Assembly: GCA_002785585.1 (NCBI GenBank)
Contig: PEUI01000375.1
Span: 1 to 8,782, forward strand
Length of the DNA stretch: 8,782 bases
Direction: 5' to 3'
Source: Lysobacterales bacterium CG02_land_8_20_14_3_00_62_12
GTDB taxonomy: Bacteria > Pseudomonadota > Gammaproteobacteria > Xanthomonadales > Ahniellaceae
Below the pieces are notes generated by a model. That model worked only from the letters and a program-made list of their open reading frames with translations, was not told the DNA's origin and ran no database searches. Both the position numbers and the translations under genes were made by a program. Shown here piece after piece: positions 1 through 6,605 of the stretch (position 1 is its first letter; the number at the start of each line of letters is the position of its first letter).

Positions 1-26
1 CGGTGAGAGCGCGTGCATTATTGCTG

Positions 27-995
27 TCAGCGCGGCGTGCTGGCGACTACGGCCAGCAGTTCCTGGGCGATGCTGGCGGCGGCCAGCGCGGTGATTTCGC
101 TGACATCGAAGGGCGGCGCGACTTCCACGACATCCATGCCGATGACGTGCAAACCGGCCAGGCCGCGGATCAATTCCAGTGCCTGATGGGTATTGAAGCC
201 GCCGATCACCGGCGTGCCGGTGCCGGGGGCGTAGGCCGGGTCGAGAAAGTCGATGTCAAAACTCACGTAGCAAGGATCATTGCCGACGCGGGCGCGGATC
301 AACGCCAGCGCGGCTTCCACGCCATGCCGGTGCAGCCAGCGCGCGTCTACCACCTGAAAACCGTGGTTATCCGGGTTGTGCGTGCGCATGCCAAGCTGGA
401 TCGAGCGCGCCGGATCGACGATGCCCTGTTGTGCGGCATGAAAGAACATCGTGCCGTGATCGATGCGGTCGTCGGTATCGGCCCAGGTGTCCGAGTGGGC
501 ATCGAAATGGATCAGCGAGATGGCGCCGTGGCGACGCTGCAAGGCACGCAAGATCGGCAAGCTGATGTAGTGATCGCCGCCGAGTGCCAGCGGCAATACG
601 CCCGCCTGCACCAGCTCGGCAAACGCCGCTTCGATCATCAACGGGGCTTGTTGCGGCACACCGGAATCGAAATACACATCCCCCCAGTCGATGATGTTGA
701 GGCGTTCGCAGGGATCGAAGTCCCAGGTATACGGCGGTGCCCAGGCGAGGCTGGCGGAGGCGGCGCGAATGGCGCGCGGACCGAGTCGGCTGCCGGGGCG
801 GTTGGTGGTGGCGAGATCGAAGGGCACACCGACCACCGCCACCTGGACGCCGGTCAAATCTTTGCTGTAGCGCCGCCGTAGAAAACTGAGCGCGCCGGCA
901 TAGGTCGGCTCAGCGACCGTGCCATAGGGTGAAACGCGGGTGAAGGCCAGGTCGCTTTGGCGGGGAATGCTGGCCGATGGCGGTTCCGTGGACAT
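27..995 (-). CDS. speB: Agmatinase (agmatine ureohydrolase)
   Basis: Cytoplasmic Mn-dependent ureohydrolase that splits agmatine into putrescine and urea. The 322-residue protein has the complete arginase/agmatinase metal set: GGDH with His142, FDAHSD with Asp165, His167 and Asp169, and SFDID with Asp247 and Asp249. The segments DHGTMFFHA (about 180-187), DPAYAPGTGTPVIGG (about 252-266) and GMDVVEVAPPFD (about 286-297) match E. coli SpeB closely, as recalled, and fit it better than the guanidinobutyrase/guanidinopropionase branch. The ATG start has no clear Shine-Dalgarno; the N-terminal 25 residues are poorly conserved in the family, so the exact start is less certain than the gene. It is last of three leftward genes, 57 bases after alanine dehydrogenase, and would feed putrescine to the aminotransferase of the same arm. 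A related ureohydrolase specificity is possible but less likely. Confidence 0.95.
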   Translation of the reverse strand: MSTEPPSASIPRQSDLAFTRVSPYGTVAEPTYAGALSFLRRRYSKDLTGVQVAVVGVPFDLATTNRPGSRLGPRAIRAASASLAWAPPYTWDFDPCERLNIIDWGDVYFDSGVPQQAPLMIEAAFAELVQAGVLPLALGGDHYISLPILRALQRRHGAISLIHFDAHSDTWADTDDRIDHGTMFFHAAQQGIVDPARSIQLGMRTHNPDNHGFQVVDARWLHRHGVEAALALIRARVGNDPCYVSFDIDFLDPAYAPGTGTPVIGGFNTHQALELIRGLAGLHVIGMDVVEVAPPFDVSEITALAAASIAQELLAVVASTPR

Positions 996-1014
996 GGGCG
1001 TGGTTTGGGCATGA

Positions 1015-1038
1015 CGGTAGCGGTGCGCACCGCTACCG
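1015..1038. repeat. Perfect 24-base palindrome between ald and speB
   Basis: A 12-base arm CGGTAGCGGTGC is followed at once by its exact reverse complement. As RNA it could form a 10-bp stem with a GCGC loop on either strand. It fills much of the 57-base gap between ald and speB. Neither side has the T-run of an intrinsic terminator, so it is more likely a dispersed REP-like palindrome, an mRNA-processing or stability hairpin, or a protein-binding site. No second copy was seen in this window. Confidence 0.75.
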
Positions 1039-1052
1039 CTGCGCTTTATCGT

Positions 1053-2168
1053 TCAGCCCAGGGCTTTGGCCGCCGGCACGTAGTGATGCCCCAGTGCCCG
1101 GGCGACCGCTTCGTAGGTGACTTGTCCGGCATGCACGTTCAGCCCGTTCAACAGGTGCGGGTCGGCAAGCAAGGCTTTTTGCGCGCCCAGATTGGCGATC
1201 TGCACGGCGAACGGCAAGGTGGCGTTGGTCAGCGCAAAGGTGGACGTGCGCGCCACGCCACCGGGCATGTTGGCGACGCAGTAATGGATCACGCCATCGA
1301 CTTCGAAGGTCGGATTCTGGTGGGTGGTGGCCTTGCTGGTCTCGAAGCAACCGCCCTGATCGATGGCGACGTCGACCAGCACCGAACCCGGCCGCATCAG
1401 TTTGAGCTGTGATCGTGCCACCAGTTTCGGCGCTGCGGCACCCGGAATGAGCACCGCGCCGATCACCAGATCGGTATGCGGCAAGCGCTGTTCGATCGCG
1501 TCGTGGGTCGAGAACAGGGTGGTCAGGCGATCACCATAGAGTTCATCGAGATATTTCAATCGTGGCAACGAGCGATCCACGATGGTGACGTTGGCATTGA
1601 GCCCCATGGCCATGCGGGCGGCGTTGATGCCGACCACGCCGCCACCGATCACCAAGACTTCGGCGGGGGTGACGCCGGGCACGCCGCCGAGCAGGATGCC
1701 GGACCCGCCCTGGGCTTTCTCCAGCGCGTGGGCGCCGGCCTGGATCGACATGCGCCCGGCCACTTCGCTCATCGGTGCCAGCAGCGGCAGACCGCCGCTG
1801 TGATCGGTGACGGTCTCGTAGGCGATGCCGGTGCAGCCCGATGCCAGCAAGGCTTTGGTCTGCTCTGGATCGGGCGCCAAATGCAGATAGGTGTAGAGGA
1901 TCTGGCCCGGCCGCAGCATTTTGATTTCCGCCGGTTGCGGCTCTTTGACCTTGATGATCATCTCGGCGCGGGCAAAAATTGCTTCGGCGCCGGCGACGAT
2001 CTGGGCACCGGCCTTCTGGTACATCTCGTCGGTCAAGCCAATCGGTTTGCCGCCATCGTGTTGCACCATCACCTGATGGCCGTTGGCGATCAGCTCGCGC
2101 ACCCCGGAGGGGGTCAGGCCGATGCGGTATTCGTGATTCTTGATTTCCTTGGGGACGCCGATAAGCAT
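1053..2168 (-). CDS. ald: Alanine dehydrogenase
   Basis: NAD-dependent enzyme interconverting L-alanine with pyruvate, ammonium and NADH in the cytoplasm. The 371-residue length is typical. The N-terminal substrate domain opens with [17 protein letters not shown], and the Rossmann nucleotide site is VIGGGVVG at about 173-180. Residues known to act in the family are all present at the usual numbers: Arg15, Lys75 (KVKEP), His96 (YLHLA) and Asp270 (AIDQGG). These and the single-chain length argue against the related transhydrogenase PntA. The start is the ATG giving the canonical N-terminus; upstream there is only a weak purine stretch. It lies 102 bases after the aminotransferase and 57 before speB. 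In this context it probably runs in the oxidative direction, returning the alanine made by the pyruvate-dependent aminotransferase to pyruvate and releasing ammonium. That direction is inference. Confidence 0.96.
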   Translation of the reverse strand: MLIGVPKEIKNHEYRIGLTPSGVRELIANGHQVMVQHDGGKPIGLTDEMYQKAGAQIVAGAEAIFARAEMIIKVKEPQPAEIKMLRPGQILYTYLHLAPDPEQTKALLASGCTGIAYETVTDHSGGLPLLAPMSEVAGRMSIQAGAHALEKAQGGSGILLGGVPGVTPAEVLVIGGGVVGINAARMAMGLNANVTIVDRSLPRLKYLDELYGDRLTTLFSTHDAIEQRLPHTDLVIGAVLIPGAAAPKLVARSQLKLMRPGSVLVDVAIDQGGCFETSKATTHQNPTFEVDGVIHYCVANMPGGVARTSTFALTNATLPFAVQIANLGAQKALLADPHLLNGLNVHAGQVTYEAVARALGHHYVPAAKALG

Positions 2169-2270
2169 GAGAGTTCTCGCAATGAGGTGAGGATGAAAGG
2201 GTCGGTTGCTGCTGGCGACTGGTGCCCCGGTGGTGCTGGCCCCCGGCAGCGTCGGGTGGCGGGTGGCAGC

Positions 2271-3647
2271 TTACGCGGTTTGGGCAATCGCCTCGCCGAT
2301 GCCTTGAAATAAACGGTCGATTTGCGGCTTGTCGATGATCAACGGCGGCGACAAGGCGATGACGTCGCCGGTAACCCGGATCAGTACATTCTGCTTGAAG
2401 AAGCAATGGGTGAACACGTCAAAGCCACGGGCACCGACCGCCCCCGCGCGGGGGCGCAATTCGATCGCGCCGATCAGGCCGAAATTGCGGATGTCGATGA
2501 TATTGGGCAAGCCTTTGAGGGCGTGCAGCGCGGTTTCCCAATAGCTGCCCAGGCTGATGGCCTTGTCGAACAAGTTTTCTTCACGATAGATATCGAGCGC
2601 GGCAATCGCCGCGGCGCAGGCCATCGGGTGTCCGGAATAGGTGTAGCCGTGGAACAACTCGATGGCGCCCGGCGGGCCTTGCATGAAGGCGTCATGGATG
2701 GCATTGGAAACGAACACCGCGCCCATCGGAATGCTGCCGTTGGTCAGGCCTTTGGCGGTGGTCATCAAATCCGGGGTGACGCCAAAGCGTTGCGTCGCGA
2801 AGGCTTTGCCGACGCGGCCAAAGCCGGTAATCACTTCGTCGAAAATCAGCAGGATGCCGTGCCGGTCGCAGATCTCGCGCAAGCGCTGGAGATAGCCCTC
2901 CGGCGGCAGAATCACCCCGGCGGAGCCAGCGATCGGTTCGACAATCACCGCCGCGATGGTGCTGGCGTCGTGCAAGGCGACCAAGCGTTCCAGGTCTTCG
3001 GCCAGCTCCACGCCGTAGCTCGGCAGGCCGCGACTGAAGGCATTGCGCTCCAGATCGAAGGTGTGCCGCAGGTGCACCACGCCGGGCAACAGGGCGCCGA
3101 AAAACTTGCGATTGTTGGCCAGGCCGCCGACCGAGATGCCGCCAAAACCGACGCCGTGATAGCCCTTCTCACGACCGACAAAGCGGGTGCGTGAGGCGTC
3201 ACCGCGAATCCGGTGATAGGCCAGCGCGATCTTCAAGGCGGTATCCACCGACTCGGAACCGGAGTTGGTGAAAAACACATGCTTGAGTGGCGCAGGCGCG
3301 ATCTCGCTCAGGCGTTCTGCCAGCACGAAGGCGAGCGGATGGCCCATCTGAAACGTCGGCGCAAAGTCCATCGTGCGAATCTGTTGACTGACCGCATCGA
3401 CGATGCGATCACGGCCGTGTCCGGCATTGCAACACCACAAGCCGGCAGCGCCATCGAGGATCTCGCGGCCATCGACCGAGCGGTAGTACATGCCCTGCGC
3501 CCCGGCCAACAAACGGGCCTGCTGCTTGTACTGGCGATTGGCGGTAAACGGCATCCAGAAGGCGTCCAGGTTGCCCGGTTCAGCGGTGGCGAGGGCGTGG
3601 TAATGGGCGCTGAAATCGGCGCGCGGGGTGGCAGCAAGTGTGGTCAT
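2271..3647 (-). CDS. Omega-amino acid:pyruvate aminotransferase (class III, PLP); likely acts on putrescine or beta-alanine
   Basis: Class III aminotransferase moving a terminal amino group to pyruvate, giving an aldehyde and L-alanine. The 458-residue protein has DAFWMPFTANRQYK (28-41), FTNSGSES (phosphate-binding loop, 126-133), GYHG (162-165), FDEVITGFGR (Asp270 contacts the pyridine nitrogen), the PLP lysine Lys299 in TTAKGLTNG, GYTYSGHP (334-341) and Arg424 where family members hold the substrate carboxylate. It resembles Pseudomonas beta-alanine:pyruvate aminotransferase more than SpuC-type putrescine:pyruvate enzymes, as recalled. The neighbours (agmatinase, PuuC-like dehydrogenase, PuuR-like regulator) suggest putrescine as substrate; beta-alanine or GABA remains possible. 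I chose the ATG at 3647 because AGGAG ends 6 bases upstream; the ATG at 3674 would place that Shine-Dalgarno inside the gene. First gene of the leftward arm, with alanine dehydrogenase next. Confidence 0.92.
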   Translation of the reverse strand: MTTLAATPRADFSAHYHALATAEPGNLDAFWMPFTANRQYKQQARLLAGAQGMYYRSVDGREILDGAAGLWCCNAGHGRDRIVDAVSQQIRTMDFAPTFQMGHPLAFVLAERLSEIAPAPLKHVFFTNSGSESVDTALKIALAYHRIRGDASRTRFVGREKGYHGVGFGGISVGGLANNRKFFGALLPGVVHLRHTFDLERNAFSRGLPSYGVELAEDLERLVALHDASTIAAVIVEPIAGSAGVILPPEGYLQRLREICDRHGILLIFDEVITGFGRVGKAFATQRFGVTPDLMTTAKGLTNGSIPMGAVFVSNAIHDAFMQGPPGAIELFHGYTYSGHPMACAAAIAALDIYREENLFDKAISLGSYWETALHALKGLPNIIDIRNFGLIGAIELRPRAGAVGARGFDVFTHCFFKQNVLIRVTGDVIALSPPLIIDKPQIDRLFQGIGEAIAQTA

Positions 3648-3653
3648 CTTGGG

Positions 3654-3658
3654 CTCCT
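3654..3658 (-). promoter_or_regulatory. Ribosome binding site deciding the aminotransferase start
   Basis: AGGAG on the minus strand, 6 bases from the ATG at 3647. It selects this start over the in-frame ATG at 3674, which lies upstream of the site and has no comparable signal. Confidence 0.8.
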
Positions 3659-3672
3659 GTGGGTTGGGCGGC

Positions 3673-3735
3673 ACGCTATCAGTGTTGAATAAACTTTACA
3701 ACGGGGCCGCTTTGCTGCGTAATATCGGCCAATAT
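3673..3735. promoter_or_regulatory. Candidate back-to-back divergent promoters
   Basis: Leftward: TTGTAA (3696-3701 on the minus strand), a 17-base spacer, then TAGCGT (3673-3678), a poor -10 match. Rightward: TTTACA (3695-3700), a 19-base spacer, then TAATAT (3720-3725). The two -35 candidates would nearly coincide. The AT-rich patch stands out in a GC-rich window and lies between divergent genes, so promoters are expected here, but the exact hexamers are weak guesses. A half-site at 3681-3687 would fall between the leftward -35 and -10. Confidence 0.35.
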
Positions 3736-3798
3736 CGCGCCAAGTGTTCAATATTCTGCAACACTCGCCTGGGTCGAGGCCCCAGCAAGGCCAACACT
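3681..3798. promoter_or_regulatory. Array of AGTGTT(G)/CAACACT half-sites; putative operator of the PuuR-like regulator
   Basis: AGTGTTG occurs at 3681-3687, AGTGTT at 3743-3748, and the reverse complement CAACACT at 3759-3765 and 3792-3798. The second and third form an inverted repeat with 6-base arms and an 11-base spacer (3743-3765). The first opens a looser dyad, GTTG with an 11-base spacer and CAAC, at 3684-3702. The 15-mers starting at 3681 (AGTGTTGAATAAACT) and 3743 (AGTGTTCAATATTCT) agree at 12 of 15 positions and are 62 bases apart, close to six helical turns. The reverse strand of the second contains AATATTGAACA, which resembles the E. coli PuuR site as I recall it (ending in ATGAACA). 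Binding by the adjacent regulator is inferred. Confidence 0.6.
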
Positions 3799-3806
3799 CA
3801 TCCGCC

Positions 3807-3810
3807 AGGA
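3807..3810 (+). promoter_or_regulatory. Ribosome binding site deciding the regulator start
   Basis: AGGA (within CCAGGAAA) lies 8 bases before the ATG at 3819. It supports that start over the upstream in-frame ATG at 3744, which would fall inside the putative operator and add 25 residues unlike the family N-terminus. Confidence 0.65.
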
Positions 3811-3818
3811 AACCGCTC

Positions 3819-4367
3819 ATGGATATCGGCATCCGCTTGCAGGCGGTCAGAAAGCAAAAAGGCTTGAGTCAACGCGAGTTGGCCAAGCGCGTCGGCGTGA
3901 CCAACAGCACGATCTCGCTGATCGAACAAAACAAGGTCAGCCCGTCGGTCAGCTCGCTGAAAAAAGTGCTCGACGGCATTCCGATTTCGTTGGCCGAGTT
4001 CTTTACCCTGGAACTGGACCAAGGCGACGACGATAGCCCGTTCTTCAACGCCGAACAGCAGCCCGATCTGGGCACCAATGGCATCCACTATTACTTGGTC
4101 GGCAAGCACTTGGCCAAGCGCCAGATGTGCATCCTGCGCGAAGTGATGCCAGCCGGCAGCGATACCGGTGACGGCATGCTGGTGCATGTCGGCGAAGAAG
4201 GTGGTGTGGTCATCAGTGGTCAGGTTGAAGTGACCGTGGGCGAGCATGTGCGCGTGCTTGGTCCGGGCGCGGCTTACTATTTCGAGAGTCGCCAGCCGCA
4301 TCGTTTCCGCAATATCGGCGCGGTCGAGGCGATTTTGGTCAGCGCCAGCACGCCGCCCACGTTCTAG
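3819..4367 (+). CDS. PuuR-like HTH-XRE/cupin transcriptional regulator
   Basis: DNA-binding regulator of 182 residues. The XRE helix-turn-helix spans about 4-60 (IRLQAVRKQKGLSQRELAKR, then TNSTISLIEQNKVSPSVSSL), followed by a short acidic linker and a cupin_2 sensor domain at about 105-176 that includes VHVGEEGGVVISGQVEV and the motif around His161. The ending SASTPPTF closely matches the E. coli PuuR C-terminus (SAHTPTTF), as recalled. PuuR represses putrescine catabolism genes and responds to putrescine. Here the gene sits between the two arms of the putrescine locus, 57 bases before the aldehyde dehydrogenase and probably cotranscribed with it, so local autoregulation and control of both arms is likely. 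The inducing ligand cannot be read from the sequence. A role other than polyamine sensing is possible, since HTH-cupin regulators are a broad family. Confidence 0.88.
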   Translation: MDIGIRLQAVRKQKGLSQRELAKRVGVTNSTISLIEQNKVSPSVSSLKKVLDGIPISLAEFFTLELDQGDDDSPFFNAEQQPDLGTNGIHYYLVGKHLAKRQMCILREVMPAGSDTGDGMLVHVGEEGGVVISGQVEVTVGEHVRVLGPGAAYYFESRQPHRFRNIGAVEAILVSASTPPTF

Positions 4368-4424
4368 CGATCCCGCGCCGATAGCGTTTTCCACCGCAGC
4401 AATTCCAACCATCAGGAGCAGGCC

Positions 4425-5927
4425 ATGACGCCACCGAAAACCCGAGCCCACTGGCAGGCCATGGCCGCCCAGCTATCGATTCCGACGCAGGCTTTTATCG
4501 ACGGCCGCTATGTCGATGCGGCTTCCGGGCGCCGCTTCGATTGCATCAGCCCGATTGACGGCAAGCGGCTGGCCGAGATTGCCGAGTGCGACCTGGAGGA
4601 TGTCAATCGCGCCGTTACCGTGGCGCGGCGCGTGTTCGAGGCCGGTAGTTGGTCGGCCCGCAAGCCTACCCAGCGCAAGCAGGTGTTGATCCGTTTCGCC
4701 GAATTGATCCACGCCCACGCCGAGGAGCTCTCACTGCTGGAAACCCTCGACATGGGCAAGCCGATCGGCGACGCGATCCGCGTTGACCTGGCGGCGACGG
4801 TGCGTTGCATGCGCTGGACCGGTGAGGCAATCGACAAGATCTATGGCGAAGTCGCCGCAACCGGCAGCGACGAACTCGGCTTCATCACCCGCGAGCCGCT
4901 GGGGGTGATCGCGGCCATCGTGCCGTGGAATTTCCCGCTGCTGATGGCGGTGTGGAAAATTGCACCGGCGCTCGCCACCGGCAATTCGGTGTTGCTCAAA
5001 CCCTCGGAAAAATCGCCGTTGACGGCGCTGCGCATTGCCGCGTTGGCGATGGAAGCCGGAATCCCCAGCGGCGTGTTCAACGTCTTGCCCGGTTTCGGCA
5101 ACGGCGCCGGTGAGGCGATGGCGCTGCATGGCGATATCGACGGCTTGGTTTTCACCGGCTCCACCCAGGTCGGCAAGCATCTGTTGCAGTGTTCCGGACG
5201 CTCCAACATGAAGCGCACTTACGTCGAGTGCGGCGGCAAGAGTCCGAATATCGTGTTCGCCGATGCGCCCGATCTGGAGCAGGCGGCGGTCGCGGCGGCC
5301 GGGGCGATTTTTTACAACCAGGGCGAAGTCTGCACGGCCGGATCGCGGCTGTTGGTCGAGCGATCGATCAAGGACGAATTCGTTGCCCGCGTGGTCCAGG
5401 CCGGTCGCGCCATGGTGCCCAGCCATCCGCTGGAACCCGGCGCTGCCATCGGCGCCATCGTCGATCAGCCACAGATGGAACGCGTGCTCGGGTTTATCGA
5501 CCAAGGCCAGCAACAAGGCGCGCAACTGTGTCTGGGTGGCCAGCGGGTGATGGCCGCCAGCGGTGGTTTTTACATCGAGCCGACAATTTTCGACGGCGTC
5601 GATCCGGGCATGGTGATCGCGCGCGAAGAAATCTTCGGCCCGGTGTTGGCGGTCATCGGTTTCGACCGCGAAGAGCAGGCGCTGGCGATCGCCAATGACT
5701 CCCCGTATGGCCTCGCGGCGGCGGTCTGGACCCGCGACATCGGCCGCGCCCATCGCGTTGCCCGAAAGCTCCGCGCTGGCAGCGTCTGGGTCAACTATTG
5801 GGATGGTGGTGACATGACCGCCCCGTTCGGCGGCTACAAACAATCCGGCAACGGCCGCGACAAATCGCTACACGCTTTCGACAAATACACCGAAATGAAA
5901 GCGACCTGGATCAACCTTGCCAACTGA
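4425..5927 (+). CDS. puuC: PuuC-like NAD(P)-dependent aldehyde dehydrogenase (aminoaldehyde)
   Basis: Oxidises an aldehyde to its acid with NAD(P)+; in this setting probably 4-aminobutanal (or its gamma-glutamyl form) to GABA. The 500-residue protein has every catalytic element: PWNFPLL with Asn169 (oxyanion), KPSEKSPL (cofactor binding), FTGSTQVGK (about 243-251), catalytic base Glu268 in VECGGKSPNIVFAD, nucleophile Cys303 in NQGEVCTAGSR, EEIFGPVL and PFGGYKQSGNGRDKSLHA near the C-terminus. Similarity to E. coli PuuC, recalled by eye, runs the full length, including the N-terminal HWQ(A/D) segment. AGGAG ends 6 bases before the ATG, supporting this start. It follows the regulator by 57 bases. 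No gamma-glutamylputrescine synthetase (puuA) or oxidase (puuB) gene is in the window, so the substrate is more likely the free aminoaldehyde from the aminotransferase. Substrate choice is inference. Confidence 0.92.
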   Translation: MTPPKTRAHWQAMAAQLSIPTQAFIDGRYVDAASGRRFDCISPIDGKRLAEIAECDLEDVNRAVTVARRVFEAGSWSARKPTQRKQVLIRFAELIHAHAEELSLLETLDMGKPIGDAIRVDLAATVRCMRWTGEAIDKIYGEVAATGSDELGFITREPLGVIAAIVPWNFPLLMAVWKIAPALATGNSVLLKPSEKSPLTALRIAALAMEAGIPSGVFNVLPGFGNGAGEAMALHGDIDGLVFTGSTQVGKHLLQCSGRSNMKRTYVECGGKSPNIVFADAPDLEQAAVAAAGAIFYNQGEVCTAGSRLLVERSIKDEFVARVVQAGRAMVPSHPLEPGAAIGAIVDQPQMERVLGFIDQGQQQGAQLCLGGQRVMAASGGFYIEPTIFDGVDPGMVIAREEIFGPVLAVIGFDREEQALAIANDSPYGLAAAVWTRDIGRAHRVARKLRAGSVWVNYWDGGDMTAPFGGYKQSGNGRDKSLHAFDKYTEMKATWINLAN

Positions 5928-6000
5928 TCGACCACGCCAGCGGCGCCGGCCGGGTCGCGCCGACCACCGGCGGTGCTGCTACCGTCAGCGTTCACATTGA

Positions 6001-6005
6001 AGGAG
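6001..6005 (+). promoter_or_regulatory. Ribosome binding site deciding the rhodanese start
   Basis: AGGAG (within AAGGAGAT) lies 9 bases before the ATG at 6015. It rules out the upstream in-frame ATG at 5973, which would place the site inside the gene and put extra residues before the signal peptide. Confidence 0.8.
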
Positions 6006-6014
6006 ATTTTTATC

Positions 6015-6434
6015 ATGACTAACTGCCCGCGACTGGTCGCTATCCTTCTGGCTGGCGCTTTGGCGCTGACCGCGCCGATGGTGCCTGCCGCCGATGCCAA
6101 CACCGAAGCCGCGCCCCGACCCAGCGCCAGCGAAGTCCGCCCGGCCTATGCTGCCGGTGCCAAGTTTGTCGACGTGCGCTCCGCCGCGGAATGGTCGAAC
6201 GGTCACTTGGAGGGAGCGCTGCACCTGCCGGTCGCCGACGTGGCCGAACAGGCCGCCCGCGTGCTGCCCGACAAAAATCAACCGATCATCACCTACTGCG
6301 CTGCCGGTGGCCGCGCCGAGACCGCCGCCGAATCGCTGCGGCATTTGGGCTACACCCAAGTCACCGCCATGACCGGCGGCTACGCCGACCTGAAAGCCGC
6401 CAACTATCCGGTGGTGGAAGCGCCGGCTGATTGA
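6015..6434 (+). CDS. Exported single-domain rhodanese (PspE-like)
   Basis: Small protein of 139 residues with one rhodanese domain, a fold that carries sulfur as a cysteine persulfide (thiosulfate sulfurtransferase and similar reactions). An N-terminal signal peptide is clear: a short basic start, a hydrophobic run VAILLAGALALTAP (8-21), and likely cleavage after Ala26 or Ala28, which places the protein in the periplasm. The domain spans about 38-134, with FVDVRSAAEW, GHLEGALHLP and the active-site loop CAAGGR holding Cys95. The six-residue loop is the usual sulfurtransferase size, so activity is plausible. It resembles PspE and other periplasmic rhodaneses; the physiological sulfur donor and acceptor are unknown. 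It starts 87 bases after the aldehyde dehydrogenase in the same direction with its own strong Shine-Dalgarno. Readthrough from the putrescine operon is possible, but no functional link is evident. Confidence 0.9.
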   Translation: MTNCPRLVAILLAGALALTAPMVPAADANTEAAPRPSASEVRPAYAAGAKFVDVRSAAEWSNGHLEGALHLPVADVAEQAARVLPDKNQPIITYCAAGGRAETAAESLRHLGYTQVTAMTGGYADLKAANYPVVEAPAD

Positions 6435-6492
6435 ATCCAGCGTGCGCCGTCACCGAGTGCGCCGAGCGCTAGCCGGGGCGATCTGTGGCGGG

Positions 6493-6511
6493 GCGATGGC
6501 AAGACCATCGC
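6493..6511. repeat. Short inverted repeat downstream of the rhodanese gene
   Basis: GCGATGG and CCATCGC form a 7-bp stem around a CAAGA loop, 58 bases after the rhodanese stop. No T-run follows on either strand, so it is not a typical intrinsic terminator; a REP-like element or 3' stability hairpin is possible. The rest of 6435-6605 shows no coding potential that I recognise. Confidence 0.45.
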
Positions 6512-6546
6512 GGTCGCGTCGCACACCTGCCGCTGCCGGGAAAACG

Positions 6547-6589
6547 TTCGGCTAGCCAGACTCTGATAAACTGGTCAGATGACTAGTCA
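6547..6589 (+). promoter_or_regulatory. Candidate promoter and operator of the toxin-antitoxin module
   Basis: An AT-richer patch TGATAAACT (6564-6572) offers a -10-like box, TAAACT or GATAAA, although no good -35 was found. A few bases further is the perfect 10-base palindrome TGACTAGTCA (6580-6589), preceded by the similar but imperfect CTGGTCAG (6571-6578). Type II antitoxins usually bind palindromes over their own promoter, so this is the natural operator candidate. It would leave a short leader before the ATG at 6606. Confidence 0.4.
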
Positions 6590-6593
6590 ACTC

Positions 6594-6598
6594 GGGAG
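6594..6598 (+). promoter_or_regulatory. Ribosome binding site deciding the antitoxin start
   Basis: GGGAG lies 7 bases before the ATG at 6606. The alternative in-frame ATG at 6579 overlaps the TGACTAGTCA palindrome and has no Shine-Dalgarno, so the downstream start is preferred. Confidence 0.65.
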
Positions 6599-6605
6599 CA
6601 GGGTA

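Noticed and set aside
3..881. Long open frame on the plus strand opposite speB (292 codons)
   Set aside because: Antisense to a clear agmatinase with all metal ligands; composition is that of a GC-rich shadow frame and no domain is recognisable.
1015..1038. Intrinsic terminator after ald
   Set aside because: The stem is strong, but no T-run follows it in either direction, and speB starts shortly after in the same direction.
1053..2168. Reading this gene as transhydrogenase subunit PntA
   Set aside because: Length, the Arg15/Lys75/His96/Asp270 set and lack of a pntB neighbour all fit alanine dehydrogenase.
2169..2270. Possible terminator or extra small gene between aminotransferase and ald
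   Set aside because: GC-rich gap without a convincing hairpin plus T-run, and no short frame with a ribosome binding site.
1476..2406. Overlapping long frames on both strands across ald and the following gap
   Set aside because: They lie antisense or out of frame to alanine dehydrogenase, whose catalytic residues are complete; their Arg/His/Gln-rich proteins look like shadow translations.
2322..3194. 290-codon plus-strand frame opposite the aminotransferase
   Set aside because: Shadow of a well-supported class III aminotransferase; no motif and no convincing start signal.
4731..5843. 370-codon minus-strand frame opposite the aldehyde dehydrogenase
   Set aside because: The sense strand encodes a full-length PuuC-like enzyme with Asn169, Glu268 and Cys303; the antisense product has no recognisable domain.
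5928..6014. Possible terminator after the aldehyde dehydrogenase gene
   Set aside because: Only a 5-bp GGCGC/GCGCC pairing with a long loop was found and there is no T-run.
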